DNA of 64,000 bases from Skeletonema marinoi (lineage: Eukaryota; Bacillariophyta; Thalassiosirophyceae; Thalassiosirales; Thalassiosiraceae). Made by a program: the position numbers and the translations under genes. This document shows positions 21,653 to 31,882 of the stretch, one piece after another; within the stretch, counting starts at the first letter, position 1, and each line of letters starts with the position of its first letter. The notes under the pieces are model-generated. The model was not told the DNA's origin. It made no database searches and worked only from the letters and a program-made list of their open reading frames with translations. Where the stretch lies: contig CM060493.1 in assembly GCA_030544225.1 (NCBI GenBank), positions 2,542,001-2,606,000 of the forward strand. The letters are read 5' to 3'.

Positions 21653-22438
21653 TCACTCAAAGCCAATACTGTCATCATCATCCTCCATTGGAAATATCAC
21701 TGTCGAACTAATCAACCTCGAGTTCGTATGATGCTGCCGATTCGTCAAAGTGGATCGATTCGGTCGTCTACGCTGCCGCTGTGGAGACGCGGCCTGATGT
21801 CCTTCTTCTCCTTCTTCGTGCTCTTCTTCTTGCTCTTCTTCTTGCTCCCAAGTCGTCTCTTCTGAAGCTGAATAATCTACCGTCAGATCACTAATGCGCA
21901 ATCGATACATTTGTCTCCCTCCCGAAGGGAAGTCAACTCTTAGATTTTGACTCCTATCACTTCTATCAAGTTTGATCATGCTCCCTATGATGCCGCCTAT
22001 GCCAGAAAGAGATCTTGTGCTGTTATCATTCATGACATCATCTTCTTGTGTTGTGCTGCCGGATGATGCTGATACCCTCCTGCCTGGTATTGGTAAACTG
22101 AATCGACGTTGAGATTGACGATGGCTCGATGATGATGATATCTGGGTTGGAGCGCTCTTGATGCTATCATCGATGAGTTCAGCTGGAAGAACAATGTTAT
22201 CATCATCTCCGGGCATCATACTGACTTGCGTAGATTGACGAAGCTTCATGCTATGCTCATCTTCACGTGCCCGTGAGGATGCTAGCTCGACGGACATGGT
22301 GAGGATTGTATCTTCGAGCATGGCAATGTGTGAGTTCTTGGAGGAGAGGGCTTCTCGGAGTGCGGCGTTGGTTGCCTCGAGTGCGGCTAAGCGCTTTGAG
22401 GCATTTGAGTCGATTGGGTCGTTTAGCTCGTTGCTCAT
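21653..22438 (-). CDS. CC-family protein 2, 261 aa
   Basis: It begins MSNELNDPIDSNASKRLAALEA. The N-terminal coiled coil carries ALREALSSKNSHIAMLED and MSVELASSRAREDEHS. The middle motif reads GGIIGSMIKLDRSDRSQNLR and VDFPSGGRQMYRLRISDLTV, followed by a Glu-rich run and RRRPNRS. The last motif is SRLISSTVIFPMEDDDDSIG. It is closer to CC3 and CC5 than to CC1, CC4 or CC6, which points to a CC2/CC3/CC5 subgroup made by recent duplication. The frame is intact. The nested transposon block begins about 275 bases upstream of its start. Confidence 0.8.
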   Translation of the reverse strand: MSNELNDPIDSNASKRLAALEATNAALREALSSKNSHIAMLEDTILTMSVELASSRAREDEHSMKLRQSTQVSMMPGDDDNIVLPAELIDDSIKSAPTQISSSSSHRQSQRRFSLPIPGRRVSASSGSTTQEDDVMNDNSTRSLSGIGGIIGSMIKLDRSDRSQNLRVDFPSGGRQMYRLRISDLTVDYSASEETTWEQEEEQEEEHEEGEEGHQAASPQRQRRRPNRSTLTNRQHHTNSRLISSTVIFPMEDDDDSIGFE

Positions 22439-22713
22439 TTTTCACTGCAGCACAGAATCTTCTTGATTTGTTTGTAAGTGAGTATGTACTTATGTATGTT
22501 TTGATGGTTCATTGTGTATGTGTTGATGTGTGTGCATGTCGTATCTTGTATCGTAAGAATTTTGAGAAGCGGACAAGGCAATTGCGAACCGTGTGCGAAC
22601 CGGCGAACCGTGTTCCAATTTCGAAGACAGCTTCATAAGGGCATAAGATGCTGTCCTGACTCTACTTACATCTGACAATAGACGGACAGCTGGTCGGTAC
22701 TACTCTTACGGTT

Positions 22714-24163
22714 CAAAAAGACTTGAGTGTACCGAATTTGGAGGATATCCTCCAGTCTCCTCCAAGCGATTTGGAGGAAAAATTTGGGCTCATGACCAAG
22801 GCTGGAGGAAAAACTGAGGAGTGCTGGAGGAAGGGTGCAATGATTTGGAGGAAGGGTGCTGTACACATTTGGGGCGGGCGACATGGCACCCGCCTTCCTA
22901 CAAAAATATGGAAGCAACTTTGATCCATGACGCTATGTTTGTACTACTGGCGTTCGCCAACGAGTAGAGACGCCTTCATGGGTGCCTTTCGCCTCATTAG
23001 CAATTGCAAACACGCGCTATATGGGCCAGGTTTGAACGTCATAGTCCAAATATTGGAGGAGATATGCAAACACTACAAATGCTCTCATGCACAGATGTTG
23101 GGAGATGGATCAAAATCGACGCTTATGTTTATTGCGAGTTACTGACTTGACCACTCAATATAACATAAGAAAGAGATCATATATCATGTGGGTTTGGAAT
23201 ATTGTAATTCATTGTTGTAATAGGTATGTGCCGTGATTGATGCTCTCCCTATTCGGGCAGATATCATGCCTTCTTAAATCTCACTCAATGCCGCTATATT
23301 ACTCATTTCTGTCGCTATCGCCGGCGATTAATCGACGTCTTATACCCATGCGGATACAGGGCTATCATGTCAGCGTTATATATTGATAATTACCCCTCTG
23401 GCATGATGCCCAAACTATGATGTGCCGTTGATTGCGGAAAAATTACTGTCGCTGCTATCGTAGTAAATACGTCTGTAGGCGTTGGATATAGCGAACCGCC
23501 GACTGCACCATTCGATTCAGCGTGAAAAAAGGATCTAGTGACCATGTTGTGGGATTGCTGTATGATTATTTGTTGCCGTTATTGCTGCATAAGCCAGGAG
23601 CACCATGTTGTGAGTCTTTGTGTGTCGGCCGGAAAAAAGTTGTGTCGGTCATAGGTCATTCATAGATCAGACTTACTCTCCTCCAAATCAGGGTTGTGTA
23701 GGTACCCGAGCAAAAACCCGTCGGGTATGGGTATCGGGTATATACCTTTCATAAAAACAACCGCGGGTATGGGTGTCGGGTATTTTTAATACCCACTAGG
23801 TGCCATCAAACGGGTATGGGTATCGGGTATATACCCGAAATTCGACCACTTTTGACGGGTATCGGGTATGGGTATTGTCTGAAAACGGGTGTAAAACAAC
23901 CAAAATTCACTGTAAATCCCCACAAAATCCATACCCGAACTACTCCGAGAAGAGGTCGGGTATCGGGTATTTTCAAATACCCGCTAGTTGCCATTAAACG
24001 GGTGTCGGGTATCGGGTATATACCCGATACCCGACCATTTTTGACGGGTATCGGGTATGGGTATGAAAACGGGTACACAACCCTGCTCCAAATATTTGGA
24101 GGATATCCTCCAGAACAATTTGGAGGATATCCTCCAAATTCTGTACATCCAAAAGACTTTGGT
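22714..24163. mobile_element. DNA transposon derivative with terminal inverted repeats, hosting a hAT MITE
   Basis: The left end (22714-22760) and the inverted right end (24095-24163) share AATTTGGAGGATATCCTCCA and a less exact outer part (AAAGACTT, TGTACCG/TGTACAG). The palindrome TTGGAGGATATCCTCCAA recurs. The interior contains a module related to the foldback element at 11.7-14.6 kb (about 23260-23560). No transposase frame is found. Exact ends and the target duplication are not certain. Confidence 0.55.
23689..24085. mobile_element. hAT-type MITE, 397 bp, with 8-bp target duplication
   Basis: The ends are CAGGGTTGTGTAGGTACCCG on the left and the complement of CAGGGTTGTGTACCCG on the right. 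CTCCAAAT occurs directly before (23681-23688) and directly after (24086-24093), an exact 8-bp target duplication as made by hAT transposases. The interior is built of GGGTAT/CGGGTAT subterminal repeats on both strands. It has no coding capacity. It lies inside the right part of the element at 22714-24163 and is therefore younger than it. Confidence 0.9.
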
Positions 24164-24191
24164 TGTAGGTAGATAGATAGATTATTTTAGC

Positions 24192-24292
24192 AGCCCTACC
24201 TGGTTGGCACGCCCTAATATGACCCTAAACCATTACTACACCATAACATACCCTAATAGACCCTCGAAGTCAAGCCCTAGGCTGGTTGGCAC
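24192..24292. repeat. Short dispersed repeat (copy 1)
   Basis: Two direct copies of a 20-base unit, GCCCTACCTGGTTGGCAC and GCCCTAGGCTGGTTGGCAC, flank a CCCTAA-rich core. A second copy lies on the other strand at 33530-33632. Its class is unknown. Confidence 0.5.
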
Positions 24293-24628
24293 AGCGTGTG
24301 ACCTTTGTGTTGTGTGTTGTGTCCCATATAGTGCGCACTCCCATTACAAAAGCATCTGCCATTTAGTGTATTCCGACCCGAGGATCAGTAGTAGTATTGT
24401 AAATACTCATACATATTCAACGTAGATACGCCCTCTAGCTTCGTCCAGAAGATGAAATATAATGACAGGAGGCTCGTAATGACGGGATCCTTCAGATGAA
24501 TTTGAATCTGCATGGAGTGTTTGATGCCTTGGCCCAAGTATTCTCGCCTTCATGTTGTTAACCACGATTGTAAACGACGATGTGGCAAGTTTTATACTCC
24601 AGTGTTCTGTATTTGCAAAACCAGACTC
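24293..24628. other. Intergenic stretch, nothing recognised
   Basis: No gene, repeat or regulatory structure is supported in these 336 bases. Confidence 0.3.
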
Positions 24629-24903
24629 TGGGGCGAAGTTATTTATCTCTAGAGTTAGAGTCTTGAGAGGTTTCGTGTTTTGATATCTGTCAATCCGACC
24701 ACGTGACTACTCACGCAGTACAAATTCCCAGGTGATCACTCTACTTGCAAGACGCATAGACCAAGCCGGGAAAGGAGGAGGACGTTCAAGTGGTGAGCAC
24801 TGGGATGAGATGGCTAATTCTCTCATGAACCCACGAGAGGAGAGAAATTCCAGTAGAGAGTCAGACAAGCAACAACTTAGACAAAATCTACACCAAATTG
24901 GTA
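24629..24903. repeat. LRR/zinc-finger shared 3-prime module, copy 1
   Basis: This sequence (GGGGCGAAGTTATTTATCTC, TGATATCTGTCAATCCGACC, GCAAGACGCATAGACCA, GAGAGTCAGACAAGCAA) follows the LRR stop and recurs at 27245-27590, inverted at 37333-37660, and at 51890-52231. In the three better-kept cases it lies between an LRR gene and a tail-to-tail zinc-finger gene or remnant. Here the zinc-finger partner is missing. Confidence 0.75.
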
Positions 24904-25849
24904 TCATCTCTCATCATCATTCCCCTCTTCATCGTCACTAAAGGTAACAGAAATTATGAAGAGGTTGTCTTCTTCTTCATGATCCCCCACTTCAAACATG
25001 TATGATGGCAACTCGACGAAAGGAAGGACATTATTCACCATAATATCTTGAGGTAAAGTATGCTGGAGTGTAGAAGCAGCCTCATTCAAACAGCGTTGAT
25101 GCTGTGCTTTGTAGTGAATAATTTTGCGGAGAACTGATGAAATCCACATTCGTATCGCCAGGGCCTTTCCCCCCACATCATCAAAACTATCCCCAGACCC
25201 AGCAGGTGTATATGAAAGGATCTGATTGATTGATATAATTTCTTCGTTCATATCATTCTTCCATTCTTCCAATAGCAAAGCGGCGATGGTTTCATGTACT
25301 ACCCCAGCCAGATCAACGCGCTTCAAATTTTTACATCCTTGGAAGATATTATTCTGAGTAATTATGCCATCTTTCAATGGGATGGTGATGCGCTCCAGAG
25401 AGGTGCAGCCTTGGAATACCCCATATCTGATTGATTCCAGCTCCTTACCAAATTTGACATTTATGAGCGCTTCACAGCCAGCGAATGCAAAAGGCTCAAC
25501 GGTCTTGCCGGATGGCAGGTCGACGCTCTCCAAAGATTCGCAGCAACAGAATGCATGGTGTCTAATTATTTCCAGCTTGCCGCATTCAACATACGTCAGG
25601 GCTTCACAGTGACAGAATGCATCATTCTCAACAACTTCGACGCCCGGCATGATTACTATTCTCAAAGAAGTGCAGTTACGGAATGCGTATTTCTCAACAG
25701 TTTTGACACGATCATGACACTCTACTTCTTCGATGTTAGGATTCTCATCAAACGCATATGCAGGAATGACTGATGTGGACACGAGTTACACCAAAAGGAA
25801 CAAAGCCGCCGGTATAAATGAAATATCCGTCGTCGGCGGCCATCATCAT
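24904..25849 (-). pseudogene. BspA-type LRR gene, frame broken near the N terminus
   Basis: 24904-25782 encodes ~290 residues in the family order: LRR repeats (IPAYAFDENPNIEEVECHD onward), the C-terminal IRSVLRKIIHYK module and an acidic tail. There is no in-frame ATG at its beginning. The expected start, MMMAADDGYFIYTGG at 25849, lies in another frame. Compared with the copy at 36463, about 14 bases are missing near 25770, which explains the shift. The rest of the frame is open, so the loss is recent or the protein is made from an internal start. It is probably a young pseudogene; an undetected intron is less likely. Confidence 0.65.
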
Positions 25850-26193
25850 GCCGGAATGCAAGAGGTATCTCAGAGAGCTGAGTAAGTAGCAGGCAGCAGG
25901 TAGTAGTAGCAAGCAAGAAGCTAGCAAGTAGAGCAAGAGTGGTTGCCGCTGTCCGCTGTTGAGTACAGGATTTAGCCCTTTTCAAAAAGTTTCCCATTGC
26001 AGAAAAAATCCAGCTGCGCGCATGCCATGTTCGGGTTCGCATCGCCAAAGACATCATCCAAGATGATGGGCATCTATCATACTTACAGTCTTGCTTGCTT
26101 TTTGCTCTCTCCCGTACTGTACTCCCATGGTTAAATTATTTAGAGGAGCAGCCAACCACTAGACAATACCGACGATTTAAAAGCAGCAGAATC
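25850..26193. promoter_or_regulatory. Divergent region between LRR and zinc-finger genes
   Basis: The LRR leader motif CTCTTGCATTCC precedes the LRR ATG on the minus strand. The part after about 26020 matches, in inverted form, the upstream region of the zinc-finger gene at 38676, so it marks the outer edge of the inverted duplication. Confidence 0.45.
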
Positions 26194-27033
26194 ATGGTGA
26201 CGCTAATCCGGACGCTGAAGAGAATTACGACTAAACCAACTCAGCGAAACGAATCATCGAAGACAGAAACTGCTCAACTAGCACAAACTGCTCAGAATGT
26301 TTTGGCTAGTCACGTTCTTCACGACAGTGAGCTGAAAACGAAAGAGGCAGCCACTGATGCTGACAAGATAAGCGAGCAATCCTTACTTGCTCAATCCGAG
26401 AACACAACACCTTTACCACAAAAGGCCTCCGCCACTGCTGATACTTCTCATGTCAAATCTTCAGCTGTGAATTCAGATGAGAAGTATACACAATCCGATA
26501 GAAAACGAAAGTCATCATCTACGGATGAGGTCGTGGCTCCAAAGAAAGCTGCTAGAAAGAAAAAAAGATACATATACATATGTTCCGCTGATGGGTGCAC
26601 ACACAGAGTGGTCAGCGGAGGAGTATGCACGAGGCATGGGGCGAAGAAGGCTCGAACAAAAAAATATACATACATATGTTCCACTGATGGGTGCACAAAT
26701 CAAGTCCTCAGCGGAGGTTTGTGCATGAGGCATGGGGCGAAGAAGAAACTATGCAGCACTGAAGGATGCACAAATCAAGTCGTCAGCGGAGGATTGTGCA
26801 TGAGGCATGGGGCAAAGAAAAAACTGTGCAGCAGGGAAGGATGCACAACCTATGCCCAGAAAGGAGGAGTGTGCATGAGGCACGGGGCAAAGAAAAAACT
26901 GTGCAGCAACGAAGGATGCACAAATAAAGTCATCAAAGGAGGAGTGTGCATCAAGCATGGAGAAGAAGTGCAACAGAGATGGGTGTACAAACTATGCCCA
27001 GAAAGGAGGACTGTGCATCAAGCACGGGGCTAA
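26194..27033 (+). CDS. WRKY19-type zinc-finger-repeat protein, 5 repeats plus altered tail, 279 aa
   Basis: The open frame begins at a TTG at 26095, but the first plausible ATG is 26194 (MVTLIRTLKRITTKPTQRNE), matching the paralogue at 38676. The N-terminal ~120 residues are Thr/Gln/Lys-rich, with KRKSSSTDE and KKAARKKKR basic patches. Five C-x4-C-x9-C-x2-H repeats follow (CSADGCTH..., CSTDGCTN..., CSTEGCTN..., CSREGCTT..., CSNEGCTN...). After IKHG, about 14 bases present in the paralogue are missing. The frame shifts and ends in EEVQQRWVYKLCPERRT, losing repeats 6 and 7, whose remnant is still readable in another frame to about 27086. The shortened protein may still work. Confidence 0.7.
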   Translation: MVTLIRTLKRITTKPTQRNESSKTETAQLAQTAQNVLASHVLHDSELKTKEAATDADKISEQSLLAQSENTTPLPQKASATADTSHVKSSAVNSDEKYTQSDRKRKSSSTDEVVAPKKAARKKKRYIYICSADGCTHRVVSGGVCTRHGAKKARTKKYTYICSTDGCTNQVLSGGLCMRHGAKKKLCSTEGCTNQVVSGGLCMRHGAKKKLCSREGCTTYAQKGGVCMRHGAKKKLCSNEGCTNKVIKGGVCIKHGEEVQQRWVYKLCPERRTVHQARG

Positions 27034-27086
27034 GAGGGCGCGAAAACTAGGCATCAGCGAAGGATGTACGAATCAGAGAGTGTGCT

Positions 27087-27590
27087 GAATGCATGGGGCA
27101 TAAGTATCGTTAGGAATCTACTGCATTATTTGAAACGTGAAGTTGAGTGCATGCACTACCCCTATTGCTCGAATTCGATGTTTGCTTCAAAGGAAGAGAT
27201 GCATAGATGTAACAGATAATGTAACAGATAAAGAACACGTCTGGGGGGCCTCCGGGGCGAAGTTATTTATCTCTAGAGGAATCGTGTTTTGATATCTGTC
27301 AATCCGACCACATGATGTCCACTCGTGCAGTACAATTTCCCAGATGATCACTCTCTCTTTCTCTTTGCAAGACGCATAGACCACATGTCGGAAAGGAGGG
27401 AAGGGGGAGGACGTTCAAGTGGGAGCACTGGGGTGAGATGGCTCGAGCTCTCATGAACCCACGAGATGAGGAATTCCAGTAGAGAGTCAGACAAGCAAGG
27501 AAATACCAACAGCAACTTTAAGTAGACAAAATATACACCAAATTAGTATCATCTCTCATCATCACCCCCTCTCCATCGTCACTATATGTC
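27087..27590. repeat. Intergenic block with LRR/zinc-finger shared 3-prime module, copy 2
   Basis: The module described at 24629 occupies about 27245-27590. Before it, GTTGAGTGCATGCACTACC (27133-27151) belongs to the zinc-finger 3-prime flank and recurs near 51786. No gene is seen. Confidence 0.7.
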
Positions 27591-28485
27591 TTATTCCTCT
27601 TCATGTTCCCCCACTTCGAAGGTGTATGATGGCAACTCTAGAAAAGGGAGGACATTATTCACCATAATATCTTGAGGTAAAGTATGCTGGAGTGTAGAAG
27701 CAGTCTCATTCAAATAGCGTTGATGCTCTGCTTTGTAATGAATAATTTCGCGGAGAATTGATCTAATCCACAATTGCACTGCCCGGGCCTTTCCCCCCAC
27801 ATCACCATAGTCCCCAGCAGGTGTAGTGGGAAGTATCTGATTGATTGATATTATTTCTTCATATCATTTCTCCATTCTTCCAATAGCAGAGCGGCGATGG
27901 TGTCGCGCAGTACTGCTCCTTCAACCAGATCGACGTGCTTCAAAATTTTACATCCTTGGAATGTATCGTCAGCAGTAATAATACCATCTTTCAGTGGGAT
28001 GGTGATGCGTTGCAGAGATTTGCAGCAGCCGAATGCCACCTCTCCGACTGATTCCAGCTCCTTACCAAATTCGATATTCATTAGGGCTTTACAATTGTAG
28101 AATGCACTACGGTTAACGATCTTGGCGGATGGCAGGTTGATGCTCGTCAAAGAGCAGCAGCTTTCGAATGCCCACTCTCCAACAATTTCCAGCATATCAC
28201 ATTCAACAATCGTCAGGACTTCACAAAACCTGAATACATCTCCTCAACAACTTCAACGCCTCGCATGATTACTCGCGTCAAAGAAGGGCATATAGCGAAT
28301 GCACTTTCTTTAACAGTTTTGACACGATCATGACAATCAACTTCTTCGATGTCAATATTCCCTTCAAATGCATGTGCAGGAATGACAGTGAGGGATTCAT
28401 CGATGCGGACACGAGTGACATCAGGAGGAATAACTTCGCCTTCCCTGCCGGTATAAATGTACCATCCGTCGGCCGCCATCATCAT
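27591..28485 (-). pseudogene. BspA-type LRR pseudogene
   Basis: The gene starts well at ATG 28485 (MMMAADGWYIYTGREGEVI) and keeps the family order to the C-terminal IRSILREIIHYK module and a Glu-rich end. The coding sequence lies in three consecutive frames (28485-28213, 28195-27851, 27800-27591), so there are at least two frame breaks. One is a small loss near 27860, where the family reads EEIISIN after NDM; the other is near 28200. It is the LRR member of the left arm of the inverted duplication, and its partner at 36463 is intact. No full-length product is expected. Confidence 0.8.
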
Positions 28486-28793
28486 CTGAATTATGAGAGC
28501 TAAGATCAGAAACAGAAAACAGCACGAACATTGACATGAAAAGTGAAAAGGCGGGACAGTTGTTGACTCATCACTCTAGAGAATCACATCAACCCATTCA
28601 TACTTTAACGCTACTGCTGACCGCAACCGCAAGCTCTCAATCTTTGGTCGATATAGATCGAGTGAAATAAGTCCAACAACGAAGAAGCTGCGATGGAATA
28701 TTTGAATGGAGGAAGTCATGCTGCCTCGCTCTTACTTACAAGACTTAGTCTAGGTCTAGTGTGAAGATTCTTATTTTAGTGCTTCAATATACA
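28486..28793. other. Intergenic region between LRR pseudogene and 172-residue gene
   Basis: 308 bases without a gene. The segment ACCGCAAGCTCTCAATCTTT with its flanks recurs inverted near 36190-36240, supporting the inverted duplication. Confidence 0.5.
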
Positions 28794-29312
28794 TCAAATA
28801 CATATTCTAACTTTTCCTACGTAGTCACACTTGGGGAGACGTCCACAAGCGCAGTCAGATAGATTTTTGTGAAGCTTACCAAATTTTCTTGCTCTCAGTA
28901 TGGCGTTCCTTGTCTGAGCGAGCGAGGCAAATGCAATAGTCTCCCAACCAACGAATCCTGTTGCAGAAGCACTCCTCGCCCTTGCCTGTTCTGCGAGGAC
29001 CGCTCGGATGCATCTTGCTCTACATGCCCTGACCTCATCGATGCATGTTGGTGTGAGCAGATGCTCGATTCCCATGAAGCATACACTCTCTTTGTATTCA
29101 TCGCCAGGTTCTCTCAAAGTCCTTCCTGCACGAACTGCAAGGATATCTTCCCCGACGACAAGTTTCATGAGGTCGTATTCTGACTTCGTATATGAAAGCT
29201 CATGGCGAGCAACGTTTGGACGGTTGAATATGTGCAGCTGAACCGTCTCAGCAAAGTGCACTGCACGGTTATTGCGTTGATGAGGGAAGTCTACGATTAG
29301 ATCGGCGTTCAT
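28794..29312 (-). CDS. Uncharacterised conserved protein, 172 aa (copy A)
   Basis: It starts at ATG 29312 (MNADLIVDFPHQRNNRAVHF). Recognisable blocks are RPNVARHELSYTKSEYDLMK, an ESVCFMGIEHLLTP motif, then EVRACRARCIRAVLAEQARA and a basic, Arg/Ala-rich helical end (LRARKFGKLHKNLSD). I know the general layout (xHF-E...YTKSEYDxMK...GIEHLL...RAVLAEQ) as one seen in many diatom proteins of unknown role, but I cannot name the family. No signal peptide or membrane span is present, so it is probably soluble. The partner at 35506 is nearly identical over the first 160 residues, while the last ~10 differ because a stop codon in one copy reads Tyr in the other. It lies between an LRR pseudogene and CC3, in the same order as in the opposite arm. 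Confidence 0.75.
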   Translation of the reverse strand: MNADLIVDFPHQRNNRAVHFAETVQLHIFNRPNVARHELSYTKSEYDLMKLVVGEDILAVRAGRTLREPGDEYKESVCFMGIEHLLTPTCIDEVRACRARCIRAVLAEQARARSASATGFVGWETIAFASLAQTRNAILRARKFGKLHKNLSDCACGRLPKCDYVGKVRICI

Positions 29313-29969
29313 GGTTGTGTATGTTGTTGGTACAGTTCTCTGCTTTGATTGTTATGCCATAGTATAATCATTGCGTTATCGTTGCAGCAACAGCGAACTG
29401 GCTCTCTAGAGAGAGAGAAACAAGATGCTACAATGCAAAAAATATCAATGTTGTTAAAAGCTACGATTACAACAAGACCTTGGAGTCATTGCAACACGCT
29501 TCCTACTTAAACACATCGGCTGTATGAATAAGCAAGTTTATAGGTACGTAAAAAGGATATGTAAGGGCTCTTGCCCCAAGAAAGCGAGGATAGTAGGGAG
29601 GCTCACTTGGGCTCGAGGCTATGAAGAGTGGATTGGAAGCGGAAGTCCTCCTCATGGGTTCATAGTGCTAAAAAACTTGATACTGTAATGCAGAGGAGCT
29701 CAGATGGACCTGGGTCTAGTAGTTGCGCCATGACTGCAGTCTCTATCTCATCTTTTGCTTGGTCAAAAGCAAGAGATTTGATTTTGAGGTTGAGTTGTGG
29801 AACGAGGCCTGGTGTCAAGTTTGTTCCAGGTGGAATAATAGAGTGGTAGAGGATGTAATATTCATATAGTGTTCTATCTGGCGAGAGGAGACAGATGCAA
29901 GAGCTAGAGCAAGAGCTAGAACTTGATTTTCATTTTACAAAGAATATTACATTTCTCTTCTTCATCACT
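29313..29969. other. Intergenic region between 172-residue gene and CC3
   Basis: 657 bases with no gene. Nearly the whole stretch recurs inverted at 34811-35505, including GCATAACAATCAAAGCAGAG-type sequence upstream of the ATG, which is a candidate conserved promoter. Confidence 0.5.
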
Positions 29970-30779
29970 TCACTCAAACCCAACAATGTCATCATCATCC
30001 TCCATTGGAAATATCACAGTCGAACTAATCAACCTCGAGTTCGTATGATGCTGCCGATTGATCAAAGTGGATCGATTTGGTCGTCTACGCTGCCGCTGTG
30101 GAGACGCAGACGCCTGATGTCCTTCTTCTTCTTCGTGCTCTTCTTCTTGCTCTTCTTCTTGCTCCCAAGCCGTCTCTTCTGAAGCTGAATAATCTACCGT
30201 CAGATCACTAATACGCAATCGATACATTTGTCTCCCTCCCGAAGGAAAATCAACTCTTAGATTTTGACTCCTATCACTTCTATCGAGTTTGATCATGCTC
30301 CCTATGATGCCGCCTATGCCAGTAAGAGATCTTGTGCTGTTATCATCATTCATGTCATCTTCTTGGGTTGTGATGCCGGATGATGATGATACCCTCCTGC
30401 CTGGTATTGGTAAACTGAATCGACGTTGAGATTGACGATGGCTCGATGATGATGATAAGGGCGATATTCGGGCTGGAGATGACGCACTTTTGCTATTGGT
30501 ATCGTCGATGAGTTCAGCTGGAAGAACAATGTTATCATCATCTCTGGGCATCATACTGACTTGCGTAGATTGACGAAGCTTCATACTATGCTCTTCTTCA
30601 AGTGCCCGTGAGGAGGCCAGCTCGACGGATATGCTAGAGATTCTATCTTCGAGCATGGCAATGTGTGAGTTCTTGGAGGAGAGGGCTTCTCGAAGGGCGG
30701 TGTTGGTTGCCTCAAGTTCAGCTAAGCGCTTTGAGGCATCTGAGTCGATTGGGTGAGTTTGTTGATGGCTGTTGCTCAT
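29970..30779 (-). CDS. CC-family protein 3, 269 aa
   Basis: The frame opens from a GTG at 30785, but the ATG at 30779 (MSNSHQQTHPIDSDASKRLA) is the start. The coiled coil carries ALREALSSKNSHIAMLEDRI and SVELASSRALEEEHS. The linker is Ser-rich, the middle motif is GGIIGSMIKLDRSDRSQNLR, and VDFPSGGRQMYRLRISDLTV is followed by a long Glu run and QRRRPNRS. The end is SRLISSTVIFPMEDDDDIVG. It is nearly the same as CC2 and CC5, and it is the CC member of the left arm of the inverted duplication. The frame is intact, whereas its right-arm partner is broken. Confidence 0.8.
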   Translation of the reverse strand: MSNSHQQTHPIDSDASKRLAELEATNTALREALSSKNSHIAMLEDRISSISVELASSRALEEEHSMKLRQSTQVSMMPRDDDNIVLPAELIDDTNSKSASSPARISPLSSSSSHRQSQRRFSLPIPGRRVSSSSGITTQEDDMNDDNSTRSLTGIGGIIGSMIKLDRSDRSQNLRVDFPSGGRQMYRLRISDLTVDYSASEETAWEQEEEQEEEHEEEEGHQASASPQRQRRRPNRSTLINRQHHTNSRLISSTVIFPMEDDDDIVGFE

Positions 30780-31882
30780 TTTCACTGGAGAAGAGATTCT
30801 TCTTGATTTGGATATGCTCTAATAAGTATATTCTGGCCGGTTCATTGTATGAGTTGATGTATTATTGTACATAATATAACTTATTAGCATCATCCGGGGT
30901 TTGCTCCTTGCCTTGAGCTTGAGCTTGAGACTTGCCTTGAATGAGAAGCAGACACACCGTTCGCAGTTCGTGAGCGAAACGCGACAGATAAAAGATTTTG
31001 TATGCCTGATCCTATCTATCTTTTGGCGGCGGCAGTCGCGAGGGGACAATTGATGACGTGTCAACTCCGTACAGTGCCCAAAACAGGTCGCGATCGCGTC
31101 CAAAATGATTCCAATAATGATGCTAAGTTCATACTTACATAGCTCTGAATAAACATTAAGAAGGTTCGAGTTTGAGTTGCAGGAAGTCTCTAGAGGAAAC
31201 ATGATCAAGCAGAGCAGTCCTTCCAGAAACGAGTATTGTACTATACAAGCAACGAGTCCTCGTGTACAGAAGCCGAAACGGTAAATGCTAACGTCAAGGA
31301 TTAAGCTCTTGCCCCATTTTAGTGTATTGAAGATGATTGAATAAATCTAATAATAATAATAATAACTAAGTTAATCAGATTAGATACCGAACCAAATACT
31401 TACATCGATCTCTACTACGGCACATTACCATCTTGGCAGGAGACGAGGTCAAAACTGCGCTCATGATTGATCGGTTGAAGGGATGTAGGTATCAAAGAGC
31501 ACAAGCGGGGCTGTTTTTATGTCTGCTGTTTGCTCTTGCTTTGACTGGCCCAAGCGACAACAACTGTAAGTATGTATATTGTACTTCGAAGTGAGAAGCA
31601 AGCTGCTAGCTGTCTGCTGAAACGACACACAAGACATCATGACTCCCCAGAGAAAGCAACCCATGAGGTTGACGATACGATGATGTGTCACTTTGTTTGT
31701 TCCAGTGTGAAATGTAGATGCACAGTGATATAACTCAATATTGAGAAATGCAGCATAGTAATAGAACTCATACAATGTGTTGACACGTTCGATCATTTTT
31801 AAACTTTTATCTACATCATGTTCAGGCATGTACAATATGTTCTAAAAACAGCTCCCTTTCAACCTCTCTCTGCTGTTGTTGT
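30780..31882. other. Intergenic region between CC3 and CC4
   Basis: About 1.1 kb without a supported gene. It contains a short TAA microsatellite near 31350 and a 124-codon minus frame (31461-31835) with no family support. This is near the centre of the inverted duplication and is not part of either arm. Confidence 0.45.

Noticed and set aside
22723-22923. 66- to 83-codon frames over GGAGGA-rich sequence
   Set aside because: They arise from the terminal repeats of the element at 22714-24163.
23700-24080. GYGYRV-type repeat proteins on both strands
   Set aside because: Direct product of the GGGTAT repeats of the hAT MITE; not a protein-coding gene.
23700-24085. CRISPR-like array of regularly repeated units
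   Set aside because: Repeats are irregular, on both strands and inside a transposon; the genome is eukaryotic.
29895-30182. Phe/Leu-rich plus-strand frames resembling membrane proteins (also 58263-58679 and 39360-39727)
   Set aside because: Reverse complements of Glu/Lys-rich coding stretches, or retroelement leader repeats, give false hydrophobic frames.
31461-31835. 124-codon minus frame between CC3 and CC4
   Set aside because: No paralogue in the duplicated arms and no motif; treated as chance.
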